Assembly (NCBI RefSeq): GCF_019428685.1
Contig: NZ_CP080096.1
Span: forward strand, 186,001 to 250,000
Source of the DNA: Paraburkholderia edwinii
GTDB taxonomy: Bacteria; Pseudomonadota; Gammaproteobacteria; Burkholderiales; Burkholderiaceae
DNA: 64,000 nt
Reading direction: 5' to 3'
Every line of letters begins with the position of its first letter. The stretch's first letter is position 1. The translations under genes and the position numbers were made by a program. This document shows positions 1 to 8,328 of the stretch, in pieces. Below the pieces are notes generated by a model. That model did not search any database. It was not told where the DNA came from and was given only the letters and a program-made list of their open reading frames with translations.

Positions 1-704
1 GGAGCCGTCCGCTCCGTACCGGTCTCATCTCCGATGTCCGCGCTTTCGGCGCCCGAGCCGCACGAGCATGAGCCGCTGCCGCACGCGGTCGTCTTCTGCC
101 GCGGCAAATAGTGATTCGCCGGACGCGTGCCCCACTCCGGCATCAGTTGATACCCGCCGCGCTCGCGGATCGCCTTCGAGACCACCGATTCCGGGTCGTG
201 AATATCGCCGAAGAGCCGCGCCGACGTCGGGCACGCGAGCACGCAGGCGGGCTGGCGATCGCGCTCGGAGAACGACTCGTTGTGAATGCGGTCCGCGCAC
301 AGCGTGCACTTCGTCATCTCCTTGCGTTCCTCGTCGAGTTCGCGTGCGCCATACGGGCACGCCCACGCGCAGTACTTGCAGCCGATGCAGCGGTCGAAAT
401 CGACCAGCACGAGGCCGTCTTCCTTGCGCTTGTAGCTCGCGCCGGTCGGACACACGGGTACGCAGGGCGGGTCTTCGCAGTGCAGGCACGACTTCGGAAA
501 GTGAATCGTATCGGCAAGCGGAAATTCGCCGGCTTCGAACGTCTGCACGCGATTGAAAAACGTGCCGGACGGATCGGCATCGTAGGGACGCGCATCCGAC
601 AGGCTCCCCGCCTCGCCGGACGTGTTCCATTCCTTGCAGCTCGTCACACATGCGTGGCAGCCCACGCACACGTTCAGATCGATCACGAGCGCCATCTGGG
701 TCAT
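1..704 (-). CDS. soeB: SoeB-like 4Fe-4S electron-transfer subunit, partial (C-terminus beyond left edge)
   Basis: Ferredoxin-like subunit of a DMSO-reductase-family complex. It should pass electrons from the molybdenum subunit (gene immediately upstream) to a membrane anchor that would lie beyond the left edge. The start is ATG at 704, preceded by GAGGAG; the TGA of soeA ends 13 nt upstream. The N-terminus reads DLNVCVGCHACVTSC, a classic CxxCxxCxxxC cluster motif, followed by CLHCEDPPCVPVCP, CIGCKYCAWACPYG and a C-terminal CTLC...CVLACP set, enough for four [4Fe-4S] clusters. A Cys/Ser/Gly-rich tail (about residues 208-222) follows and no stop is reached, so at least 234 residues. No signal peptide, which fits a cytoplasm-facing SoeB better than a Tat-exported enzyme. 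The Soe assignment is from recalled family resemblance; a polysulfide/DMSO reductase B subunit is the alternative. Confidence 0.75.
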   Translation of the reverse strand, partial: MTQMALVIDLNVCVGCHACVTSCKEWNTSGEAGSLSDARPYDADPSGTFFNRVQTFEAGEFPLADTIHFPKSCLHCEDPPCVPVCPTGASYKRKEDGLVLVDFDRCIGCKYCAWACPYGARELDEERKEMTKCTLCADRIHNESFSERDRQPACVLACPTSARLFGDIHDPESVVSKAIRERGGYQLMPEWGTRPANHYLPRQKTTACGSGSCSCGSGAESADIGDETGTERTA

Positions 705-717
705 TGGGTGCTCCTCA

Positions 718-3687
718 TCAAATATCTTTCGAATCTTTGGCGGTGCGGCGCAAACGCGTCGCAAATTCGCCGCGCCCCGCGAAATAGGTCTGCACGATGC
801 GCTTGAGCGTGCCGACCGATCCCGGCAGCGGCTGCATCGGCGCGAACTGCGGTAGCGTGTGATCCGCATCCGCTTCGGCCGGATAGACGCGCACGCGCAC
901 GTCGTACCACGCGGCCTGGCCGGTAATCGGATCGGAGTTGGAAATGCGCGAAGGCGCCCGCGCAGAGGCGGCTTCGCCGTTGCCGCTGCGATCGGCCTCG
1001 CCATCCGCCGGCAGTTCGTCCGTGATCAGGTGATTGAGCAGAAAGCCGCGCTGCGATTCGTTCGCGTCGGGACCGAGGTTCCATGCGCCCGCGGCCTTGC
1101 CAATCGCATTCCACGTCCACACCGTGCCCGGTTCGACCGCTTCGCTGTAGCGCGCCATGCAGCGCACCTTGCCCCATTGCGACTCGACGTAAATCCAGCC
1201 GCCGTCCTCGATGCCCTGCTCACTCGCCATGCGAGGATTCATAAACAGATAGTTTTCGCCGTGAATCTGCCGCAGCCACGCGTTTTGCGAGTCCCACGAG
1301 TGATACATGGCCATCGGCCGCTGCGTGACCGCCGCCAGCGGAAAACGCGCGAGATCGGTGGTGTTGCGCTCGAGCGGTTCGTACCAGAACGGCAGCGGAT
1401 CGAAGTAACGCGCGACGCGTTCGCGCAGATGATCAGGCGGCTGACGGCCTTGGGTCTTGCCTTGCGCGGCGAGACGGAATTTCTGCATCACATCCGAGTA
1501 GAGCGCGATCACAATCGGCTCGGGAAACTTGCGAAAGCCCTTTTCGACCGCGAATTGCAGATACGGACCATTCTGGCCGCGCATGTACTGCAATGTCTCG
1601 GGCAGCGTGTAGTGGTACACGCAATTGTTTTTCGCGTACTGTTCCCATTGATTCGGATTCGGCTTGCCGACCAGCGCCTCGTCGCCGTCCTCGCCGCGCC
1701 AGCCGATCAGGAAGCCGACGCCCGAGCCGGGCGCGGTTTCGTGGCCGATGATGAACTCCGGATAGTCGCGATACTTGCGCGTGCCGTCCGGCTTCGTGAA
1801 TGCCGGCAGCTTGAGACGGCTGCCGAGTTCGATCAGCACCTCCTGGAACGGCCGGCACTCGCCGGTCGGCGGCACGACAGGCACACGCACCGAATCGACC
1901 GGCCCGTCGAATTCGGAAATCGGCCGGTCGAGCATCGACATCGCGTCGTGGCGTTCGAGGTACGTCGTGTCGGGAAGAATCAGATCCGCGAACGCGGTCA
2001 TCTCCGACTGGAACGCGTCGCACACCACAATAAACGGAATCTTGTACTCGCCGTTCTCGTGCCGGTCGGCAAGCATTTTGCGCACTTCGACCGTGTTCAT
2101 CGACGAGTTCCATGCCATGTTGGCCATGAAGATCATCAACGTATCGATCGGATACGGGTCGCCGCGCCAGGCGTTCGTAATCACGCTATGCATGAGCCCG
2201 TGCACCGCGAGCGGGTATTCCCACGAAAACGCCTTGTCGATGCGCACCGGTTCGCCATGCTCGTCGATAAACAGATCTTCGGGCGCGGCCGGCCAACCGA
2301 GCGGCCCGGTCGCAAGCGGCGTGTTCGGCTTCACCGCATCCGGGCTGTTAGGCGGTTTCGCCGACGGCGGCACCGCACGCGGGAACGGCGACTTGTGACG
2401 AAAGCCGCCGGGCCGGTCGATCGTGCCGAGCAGCGACATCAGCACGGCCAGCGCGCGAATCGACTGGAAGCCGTTCGAATGCGCAGCCAGGCCGCGCATT
2501 GCATGGAATGCGATTGGATTACCGGTTACCGTCTCGTGCGTTTCGCCCCATGCATCGGTCCAGCGAATCGGCAGCGTGATCTTGTGATCGCGGGCGGTTT
2601 CGGCCATTTCGCGTGCGAGACGGCGGATCGTGTCGGCGGAAATGCCAGTGATCTCGGCAGCCCATTCGGGCGTGCATTGCGCCGCGCGTTCACGCAGCAA
2701 GGCGAATGACGGCGTGACCGGCGTGCCGTCGTCGAGTGTGTAATGTCCATCGAGTGCGGGTTTCGCGCCTGGCGTGTGATGCAGCACGGCGCGCTGGCTT
2801 GCGCTATCCCACCACAGATGGTTTTGCGGAAAGAGCGGATTGCTTTCCGGCGCATCGAGATTGCGCACGAACAGACCGAATTCATCGCTTTGCTCATTCA
2901 CATTGAGCAGTTCGGCCGCGTTCGTATAGCGCGTGACGAATTCGTGATCGTAGCTATCGGTGGCGAGCAGTTCGTGAATCAGCGCCATAAACAACGCGCC
3001 GTCGGTGCCGGGTCGGATCGGCACCCATTCGTCGGCAATCGCTGCATAGCCGGTGCGTACCGGGTTGATGGCGATAAAGCGGCCGCCCGCGCGCTTGAAC
3101 TTCGAAATCGCTATTTTGAGCGGGTTCGAATGGTGGTCTTCGGCGGTGCCGATCATCAAGAACAGCTTCGCGCTATCGAGATCGGGGCCGCCGAACTCCC
3201 AGAACGAGCCACCTATTGTGTAGATCATGCCGGCGGCCATATTCGCCGAGCAGAAGCCACCGTGTGCCGCGTAGTTCGGCGTGCCGTACTGCTTCGCGAA
3301 GAGTCCGGTCAGCGCCTGCATCTGGTCGCGGCCGGTAAATAACGCGAACTGCTTCGGGTCGGTCGCGCGCAAATGCGCAAGCCGTTTTTCGAGCATGTCG
3401 AGCGCGACGTCCCACGACACCGGTTCGAATTGCGCCGTGCCGCGCTCGGCGTTCGCCTTGCGCATCAGCGGTTGCGTCAGACGCGCCGGCGAGTACTGCT
3501 TCATGATGCCCGACGAGCCCTTGGCGCAAATCACCCCCTGGTTCAGCGGATGTTCGGGGTTGCCGTCGATGTAGCGCACTTCGCCGTCGCGCAGATGCAC
3601 GCGAATGCCGCAGCGGCACGCGCACATGTAACACGTCGTGGTTTTAACCTCGAGCTTCTCGTTTTGCGTACGCGCGTGATGTTCCAT
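718..3687 (-). CDS. soeA: SoeA-like molybdopterin oxidoreductase (sulfite dehydrogenase type), catalytic subunit
   Basis: 989-residue molybdo-bis(MGD) enzyme. Cys19, Cys22, Cys26 and Cys54 (CxxCxxxC-x27-C) form the N-terminal [4Fe-4S] site. Cys146 in HGGFCSANM is the likely Mo ligand. A C-terminal molydopterin-dinucleotide-binding domain covers about residues 800-960. The N-terminal TTCYMCACRCG and the absence of a twin-arginine leader match, as I recall them, cytoplasmic SoeA proteins that oxidise sulfite to sulfate and reduce quinone through SoeB and SoeC. Polysulfide/thiosulfate reductase-like use cannot be excluded from sequence. It is followed by soeB 13 nt downstream, one transcription unit reading leftwards. 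The 336-bp leader region carries a dyad and a 19-bp string that also occurs upstream of the methanethiol oxidase gene at 41.7 kb. The start ATG at 3687 is the first in frame with the cluster motif. Confidence 0.75.
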   Translation of the reverse strand: MEHHARTQNEKLEVKTTTCYMCACRCGIRVHLRDGEVRYIDGNPEHPLNQGVICAKGSSGIMKQYSPARLTQPLMRKANAERGTAQFEPVSWDVALDMLEKRLAHLRATDPKQFALFTGRDQMQALTGLFAKQYGTPNYAAHGGFCSANMAAGMIYTIGGSFWEFGGPDLDSAKLFLMIGTAEDHHSNPLKIAISKFKRAGGRFIAINPVRTGYAAIADEWVPIRPGTDGALFMALIHELLATDSYDHEFVTRYTNAAELLNVNEQSDEFGLFVRNLDAPESNPLFPQNHLWWDSASQRAVLHHTPGAKPALDGHYTLDDGTPVTPSFALLRERAAQCTPEWAAEITGISADTIRRLAREMAETARDHKITLPIRWTDAWGETHETVTGNPIAFHAMRGLAAHSNGFQSIRALAVLMSLLGTIDRPGGFRHKSPFPRAVPPSAKPPNSPDAVKPNTPLATGPLGWPAAPEDLFIDEHGEPVRIDKAFSWEYPLAVHGLMHSVITNAWRGDPYPIDTLMIFMANMAWNSSMNTVEVRKMLADRHENGEYKIPFIVVCDAFQSEMTAFADLILPDTTYLERHDAMSMLDRPISEFDGPVDSVRVPVVPPTGECRPFQEVLIELGSRLKLPAFTKPDGTRKYRDYPEFIIGHETAPGSGVGFLIGWRGEDGDEALVGKPNPNQWEQYAKNNCVYHYTLPETLQYMRGQNGPYLQFAVEKGFRKFPEPIVIALYSDVMQKFRLAAQGKTQGRQPPDHLRERVARYFDPLPFWYEPLERNTTDLARFPLAAVTQRPMAMYHSWDSQNAWLRQIHGENYLFMNPRMASEQGIEDGGWIYVESQWGKVRCMARYSEAVEPGTVWTWNAIGKAAGAWNLGPDANESQRGFLLNHLITDELPADGEADRSGNGEAASARAPSRISNSDPITGQAAWYDVRVRVYPAEADADHTLPQFAPMQPLPGSVGTLKRIVQTYFAGRGEFATRLRRTAKDSKDI

Positions 3688-3870
3688 GCTTGCCTCATTA
3701 CCTCACGAAGTCCATCGATAAAACAGACGAGAGTCCGCTTTTCATCGTAGAGGCGTTATAAGCAAATGAAAAATCGTTATTTCAAATCCGCATTATCCGG
3801 CTGACCGATAGTTTTTCGCGCTTCCCGCGTTGCTTCTTTGCATCCACCTCGAGCCTTGAATGGTGGGCGA

Positions 3871-3927
3871 TTGCGGGCGTAAGCGTCCCCGGAAACGCTC
3901 ACCTTTGAGAATTTTGAACGCCCGCAA
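3871..3927. promoter_or_regulatory. inverted repeat with nested dyad upstream of soeA
   Basis: TTGCGGGCGT at 3871-3880 is perfectly complementary to ACGCCCGCAA at 3918-3927. Inside it lies AGCGT-N8-ACGCT (3882-3899). Read on the minus strand this could fold as a stem with an inner hairpin, or be a protein-binding dyad, about 190 bp upstream of soeA. Function is inference. Confidence 0.4.
3888..3906 (+). repeat. CTCACC element, copy 1
   Basis: CCCGGAAACGCTCACCTTT. It is identical over 19 bp to 41392-41410 and similar to copies at 5279, 43860 and 43891. All five are intergenic and in the same orientation. Confidence 0.5.
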
Positions 3928-4023
3928 CAGAAAGGTAAATGAATGGTGACGATCTGGAAGATGTCGGCGGCGCGTTCTCTTCTTGACCGCGCCGCGCCGC
4001 ACAAATGACATTGCGTCCTGGCG

Positions 4024-5139
4024 TTATGCGCCAAGCAACATCCCGCTTCGCAGCGGCTCTGTGCCCGTCACGCGCCCAAGCGGCGCCCCGGCCGTCACGA
4101 AGCGGATCGCGCGACGCATATAGAGCACGCCTTCGTTGCGGCTTACGACTGTGGTCGTCGCGTCGGTCAGCGGGTCGATGATGTCGAACAGCGGTTCGCC
4201 CGCGCACACCAGCGCGCCGATTTCGGCGCGATGCACGAGTATCCCGCTCGCCGGCGCATACAACTGTTCGCTACCGGCTAGCGGCGTGGCGGGCATCAGC
4301 AGAGCGGGCAACGGTGCTGGTTCGCCGCGCAGTGCGCCGCGGTGGATCAGATAGTCGATCAACGCATCGGCGTCGTGCTGCGCGACTTCATACGATACGT
4401 CGCGCTGTCCGCGACATTCGACCGTCACCGCAACGGTGCCGGTGCGCACCGGCTTGCTCGCGGGCAACGCCTGCTGCAGTTGCCACCAGAAGAGGCTATG
4501 CGCTTCGTCGAACGACTGGCCGCCCGAATCGTTCGCGAGCATCGATGCGCGCGAGCCGAGATAGCGCGCGAGCGGCTCGAATTCCGCCCAGCCCGTTTCA
4601 TTTGTATAGAGATGCATCGCGGCTTCCTGCGAACAGTGCAGGTCGATCACGATATCCGCGTCGAACGACAGCTTCAGCAATTCATGCTGCAACGATTCGA
4701 ATTCATTGACGGGGGTATGAAGCTCGAGCTCGTCATGCATCAGCTGCCGGACGATGCGGCGATTGTCGAGCGGATCAGCGCCAAGCGTGTCTTTCGCACG
4801 ATCGATTACCGCATTGAACGGCAGGAAATGGCGATTGAAGTTTCTGCCGCTGCCCAGTTCGAAGCGCCCCACAAACTGACCGAGCACGTATTGCGAAAGC
4901 CCGATCGGGTTGGCCACCGGCACCAGCACGATTTGCGCGGCGAGTGCGCCTTGCGCTTCGAGTTCGATCAGGCGGCGCTTCAACAATACGGCTGTCAGCA
5001 TCGCCGGCGTTTCGTCGGCGTGCAACGATGCCTGGATATAGATCTTTTCGCCGCTTTGCGCCGGGCCAAAACGGAACACCGTCAGCTCGCGGCGCGTGCC
5101 GACGGCAGGTGACAGAAGCGGGATCGATTGCAGGTTCAT
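4024..5139 (-). CDS. succinylglutamate desuccinylase/aspartoacylase family protein
   Basis: 371-residue zinc hydrolase of the AstE/AspA (M14-like) family. The metal-binding pattern is intact: His40 and Glu43 in SLHADETP and His168 in DLHCSQEAAMH. GRNFNR (98-103) supplies the Arg/Asn residues expected for carboxylate binding, and VECRGQRD later carries a likely catalytic Glu. A barrel-sandwich-like C-terminal domain (about 285-360, GILVHRAEIGALVCAGEPLFDI) is typical of the family's larger members. These enzymes cleave N-acyl amino acids. The substrate is not evident; neighbours do not form an arginine-succinyltransferase or ectoine set. The start ATG at 5139 begins directly before the N-terminal beta strand. 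Confidence 0.8.
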   Translation of the reverse strand: MNLQSIPLLSPAVGTRRELTVFRFGPAQSGEKIYIQASLHADETPAMLTAVLLKRRLIELEAQGALAAQIVLVPVANPIGLSQYVLGQFVGRFELGSGRNFNRHFLPFNAVIDRAKDTLGADPLDNRRIVRQLMHDELELHTPVNEFESLQHELLKLSFDADIVIDLHCSQEAAMHLYTNETGWAEFEPLARYLGSRASMLANDSGGQSFDEAHSLFWWQLQQALPASKPVRTGTVAVTVECRGQRDVSYEVAQHDADALIDYLIHRGALRGEPAPLPALLMPATPLAGSEQLYAPASGILVHRAEIGALVCAGEPLFDIIDPLTDATTTVVSRNEGVLYMRRAIRFVTAGAPLGRVTGTEPLRSGMLLGA

Positions 5140-5278
5140 CTCTGGCGGCGCCGGTTATAAAAAGTCCGGCGTCATGCTACGGCCGTTCGCGGGTTTAGTC
5201 ACGAGGCGCGTGCCGATGCCGTGCGATGCCCGATTATCGTCCGCGCATGGTGTGCGAACCGCGCCGCGCACGGTCGTT

Positions 5279-5297
5279 CCCGAAAAGCCTCACCTGT
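5279..5297 (+). repeat. CTCACC element, copy 3 (15 of 19 matches)
   Basis: CCCGAAAAGCCTCACCTGT, between the RidA-like gene end (5313) and the start of the desuccinylase-like gene (5139). It differs from the exact pair at four positions. Confidence 0.35.
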
Positions 5298-5312
5298 CGC
5301 GCAGCCGCACCC

Positions 5313-5768
5313 TCACTGCTTCAATTCGAAAATGCTGTCGATTTCGACGGGAATGCCCATCGGCAACGTATGCACGCCCAATGCGCTGCGCGCCGGCAGC
5401 CGGTCATCGCCGAACAGGTCGCGCAGCAGATCGCTCGCGCCGTTCGCCACCTGGGGATGCTGCGTAAACGCCGCATCGGCACGCACGTACACGGTAAGCC
5501 GGCTGCAACGATCGACCTTGTCGAGACCGTATTCGTCGTCGATGCAGGACAGAATCATCAGCATTGTGAGCCGCGCCGCGCGCTGCGCCGCTTCGAGCGA
5601 CAGGTCGGCGCCGACGATTCCGACGATCGGCTTGCCGTTCTCGAACGGCCCCAGTCCCGATACATACATCTGGTTTCCGGAAATCGATAGCGTGCGATAC
5701 GACCCGAGCGGTCGGATCGGTGCCGGCAGTTCAAAGCCGAGTTGCGACAGGCGCGAGGAGAGGTTCAT
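5313..5768 (-). CDS. RidA/YjgF family protein (larger, 151-residue subfamily)
   Basis: Rid-family fold, usually a homotrimeric imine/enamine deaminase. The conserved active-site arginine (Arg127 in LPARSALGV) and glutamate (Glu142 in PVEIDSIF) are both present, so deaminase activity is plausible. I start it at ATG 5768 because MNLSSRLSQLGFELP matches the usual N-terminus of this subfamily; the frame stays open another 255 nt upstream with no family-like sequence. No strong Shine-Dalgarno is visible before 5768. It lies downstream of the ProP-like gene on the same strand, 172 bp away, with a large perfect palindrome in the gap. Confidence 0.8.
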   Translation of the reverse strand: MNLSSRLSQLGFELPAPIRPLGSYRTLSISGNQMYVSGLGPFENGKPIVGIVGADLSLEAAQRAARLTMLMILSCIDDEYGLDKVDRCSRLTVYVRADAAFTQHPQVANGASDLLRDLFGDDRLPARSALGVHTLPMGIPVEIDSIFELKQ

Positions 5769-5861
5769 GGCCGGGCGATTCCAGGTAAGTTCAGGTGAAA
5801 AATGAAGGTCAAGCATGCCTGCATGATGCACGAGGCGCTTACCGTCTGGAACAGCGGCCAG

Positions 5862-5895
5862 TGGCGATTTATTCCGGAACCGGAATAAATCGCCA
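5862..5895. promoter_or_regulatory. 16-bp perfect inverted repeat upstream of the RidA-like gene
   Basis: Arms TGGCGATTTATTCCGG (5862-5877) and CCGGAATAAATCGCCA (5880-5895) are separated by two bases. It lies about 95 bp upstream of the RidA-like start and 45 bp past the end of the ProP-like gene. There is no T-run on the minus side, so it looks more like an operator for a dimeric regulator than an intrinsic terminator, though a terminator without a U-tract is possible. Confidence 0.55.
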
Positions 5896-5940
5896 TTGAA
5901 AGGACGGAGAAGAGAGGAAGAAGGCGGGAGAACGTATGCG

Positions 5941-7356
5941 TTATGCGTTCGCTTTGGCGGGATAACCGCCGGCGTCGTCATCGCGTTGCCGGATCGCGGC
6001 CGTGCCTTCCGGCGGGCGCGCAACGGTACCGGGCATCTCGCGGCCGCGCAGCGAGCAGCCGGCCGTTTCTCTCACGAACAGCAGTGCGACCATGCCGACC
6101 ACGCACGCGGCCATCATGTAGTAAGCAGGCACGAGCGTTGAACCGGTATGCGCGATGAGCCAGTCGTTCGCCATCGGCGCGGTGCCGCCAAACAGCGAGG
6201 TCGACACGTTGTAGGCAATCGCCACGCCGGCATAGCGCGCCTGAGTCGGGAACATCGCGGGGAACATCGCCGAAATGCTCGCGAGCTGCGGCACGTAGAG
6301 GAGGCCCAGCACCGCGAAGCCGATCAACGCGCCGGTCACGCCATGCGTCATCAAGGTGAACATCGGCACGGCCGCCACGAACAGGCCGACGAGCGAAATC
6401 CACCAGACGTTCTTGCGGCCGATATGATCCGACAGCGCGCCCGAGAACGGCAGCAGCACCATCATCGACAGCATGCCGATCAGCGGCACGAGCAACGACA
6501 TGTTGTCGCTCATATGCAGCTGCGTCTTCATGAAGGTCGGCATGTACGCGAGCAGCACGTAGTTCACGACGTTCAGCGCGATCACGAGGCCGCCCAGCAG
6601 CAGCATCGGCTTCCAGAACTGCTCGAGCAGTTGCCTGAGCGGCACGCCCGTATGCTCGTCGTGATGCGCGGCCTCGGCGACTTCGCGAAACACCGGCGTA
6701 TCTTCAAGGCGAATCCGCAGATACAGCCCGATCAGACCGAGCGGGGCCGCCACGAGAAACGGCAGGCGCCAGCCCCATGCATGCATCGTGTCGCCGCCGA
6801 GCACGACCGAGCAGCCGAGCATCAGAAATGCGCCGAGCGAAAAGCCCGCAAGCGTGCCGAATTCGAGGAAGCTGCCGCACAGGCCGCGTTTATGGTCCGG
6901 CGAGTATTCGGCCATGAAGGTCGCTGCGCCGCCGTATTCGCCGCCGGTCGAGAAGCCCTGAATCATGCGCAGCACGATCAGCAGCGCCGGCGCCCACCAG
7001 CCGATGCGCTCGAACGACGGCAACAGCCCGACGCACAGCGTGGCGACGGACATCAGAATAATCGTCAGCGACAGCACATGCTTGCGCCCGACGCGATCGC
7101 CGACCGGTCCCCAGAACAGACCGCCCAACGGCCGCACCAGGAACGAAATGGCAAAGGTCGCGAGCGCGAATAGCGTCGCCTGTGCAGTACTGCCTGGAAA
7201 GAGCGCCGCCGATACATAAGTCAGACCGTAGCTATAAATGCCGTAGTCGAACCACTCGGTGGCATTGCCCATCGCCGAGGCGGCTATCGCACGCCGCAGC
7301 GAACAGCGGGGCTGAGGCAGGACATTTTCCTCAACCATGGGTTGCGCGTAGCTCAT
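5941..7356 (-). CDS. proP: ProP-type MFS transporter (metabolite:H+ symporter family)
   Basis: 471-residue inner-membrane transporter with about 12 membrane spans. It follows E. coli ProP closely where I can compare from memory: NATEWFDYGIYSY near TM1, FLVRPLGGLFWGPVGDRVGRK in the 2-3 loop region, FSTGGEYGGAATFMAEYSPDHKRG, and FPAMFPTQARYAGVAIAYN. That points to proton-coupled uptake of proline, betaine or a similar osmolyte, but other MHS members take citrate or ketoglutarate. The C-terminal coiled coil of osmosensing ProP is absent; the tail is short and polar (about 440-471), so osmosensing should not be assumed. An Lrp-family regulator lies upstream on the same strand. Confidence 0.8.
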   Translation of the reverse strand: MSYAQPMVEENVLPQPRCSLRRAIAASAMGNATEWFDYGIYSYGLTYVSAALFPGSTAQATLFALATFAISFLVRPLGGLFWGPVGDRVGRKHVLSLTIILMSVATLCVGLLPSFERIGWWAPALLIVLRMIQGFSTGGEYGGAATFMAEYSPDHKRGLCGSFLEFGTLAGFSLGAFLMLGCSVVLGGDTMHAWGWRLPFLVAAPLGLIGLYLRIRLEDTPVFREVAEAAHHDEHTGVPLRQLLEQFWKPMLLLGGLVIALNVVNYVLLAYMPTFMKTQLHMSDNMSLLVPLIGMLSMMVLLPFSGALSDHIGRKNVWWISLVGLFVAAVPMFTLMTHGVTGALIGFAVLGLLYVPQLASISAMFPAMFPTQARYAGVAIAYNVSTSLFGGTAPMANDWLIAHTGSTLVPAYYMMAACVVGMVALLFVRETAGCSLRGREMPGTVARPPEGTAAIRQRDDDAGGYPAKANA

Positions 7357-7718
7357 TGATCGTCATCCGTAAAACGTGAACCGGCCGGCGCCTGGCACGG
7401 CACCGGGCTATGGACTCACGATACAGAGCGACAAATTAATCTCAGGTGTTCCAGGACAATCGGCACGCTGGGGTTTTCCCGCACCTACCCGACGGCGGCA
7501 AGAGCGGTGCGGCAACGCAATGCATTGGTGCGCGGCGCGCACGCGCGAGGGGCAAGCCGCACCGCAATGTGTTTTACCGCGCCTGCAGCAATGCAACGAT
7601 GCAATGCGACGCGAATGTTCGAGCGGTCGAGCGGCTTATGCGCGGCACGCGGCCGGAACGGCGCGCCACCGCTTCGGCAAATTTTACGAGGGAGCAGCCT
7701 TGAGCTTTGGCTTTAACT
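7357..7718. other. intergenic region between the Lrp-like and ProP-like genes
   Basis: 362 bp with no supported gene. It should hold the proP-side promoter. A GC-rich partial dyad around 7381-7410 and GCAATGC-type direct repeats near 7590-7606 are visible; neither matches a site I can name. Confidence 0.5.
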
Positions 7719-8189
7719 TCAGGCCTCACTGATGCGCACCGGCAATTCGGTCTTGTATTGCACGCGCCGCAGCGTAATCGACGTATTGACGTCGCGCACG
7801 CCATCGATCTTTGTCAGCCGTGTCATCACAAAGCGCTCGATACCCGGAATGTCGCTGGCTACGACACGTACCACGTAGTCGTACGTACCGGTCATCAGGT
7901 AGCACTCCATCACCTCTTCGCAGCTCAGAATCGCGCGCTCGAATGCGGCCATCTTGTCGGCGTTTTTTTCGAGCGCGACCGACACATAAGCGCTGATCGG
8001 AAAGCCCACCTTCTCCGGATCGAGCAGCGTCATGTACTGCCTGATGACGCCCGCCTCTTCGAGCATCCGGATGCGCCGGTACAACGGCGACGGTGAAATG
8101 GCGAGCGTCTCCGCCAGTTCGGACGCTTTCGCATGCGCGTCGCGCTGCAGCGTACGCAGGATGTTGACGTCGGTCTTGTCCAGTTTCAT
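7719..8189 (-). CDS. Lrp/AsnC family transcriptional regulator
   Basis: 156 residues, the normal length. The N-terminal winged helix-turn-helix (about 1-60: LDKTDVNILRTLQRDAH, then SELAETLAISPSPLYRRIRMLEEAGVI) is followed by an AsnC/RAM effector domain (about 65-150, with VMECYLMTGTYDYVVRVV). Such proteins are octameric or dimeric and sense amino acids. It is divergent from an SDR gene; a palindrome in the 139-bp gap (8246-8260) has the size and symmetry of an Lrp-type site, so regulation of itself and the SDR is likely. Control of the downstream ProP-like transporter would also fit. Confidence 0.9.
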   Translation of the reverse strand: MKLDKTDVNILRTLQRDAHAKASELAETLAISPSPLYRRIRMLEEAGVIRQYMTLLDPEKVGFPISAYVSVALEKNADKMAAFERAILSCEEVMECYLMTGTYDYVVRVVASDIPGIERFVMTRLTKIDGVRDVNTSITLRRVQYKTELPVRISEA

Positions 8190-8245
8190 TAGCTCACTTT
8201 CCTGTGTGGTCCGCGAAATCGTCGAACTGTGCTAAATCCGCGCGC

Positions 8246-8260
8246 ATTTCGCTGCGAAAT
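8246..8260. promoter_or_regulatory. palindrome, candidate Lrp/AsnC operator
   Basis: ATTTCG-CTG-CGAAAT, a perfect 15-bp palindrome between the divergent Lrp-like and SDR genes. Confidence 0.5.
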
Positions 8261-8328
8261 TTGGCACAAGTCACAGACTGCGGCTCGTTAGAATTTTTTC
8301 AATGCAATCAATGTAAAAGGAAGCGGGA

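Larger units (their letters stand above)
3688..4023. other. intergenic region upstream of soeA
   Basis: 336 bp without a convincing gene; a short open frame over it has no domain or conserved-looking sequence. It must carry the soeA promoter (leftward) and the 3' end of the peptidase-like gene. It contains a perfect 10-bp inverted repeat (3871-3880 with 3918-3927) enclosing the 19-bp element at 3888-3906. A GG-N10-GC pattern on the minus strand (3829-3842) exists but is a poor -24/-12 match. Confidence 0.6.

Noticed and set aside
859..2709. 616-codon plus-strand frame opposite soeA
   Set aside because: Arg/His-rich shadow of the molybdoenzyme; the minus strand holds cluster and cofactor motifs.
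3777..4034. 85-codon minus-strand frame between the desuccinylase-like gene and soeA
   Set aside because: Starts inside the upstream gene, contains the inverted repeat and shows no protein-like composition.
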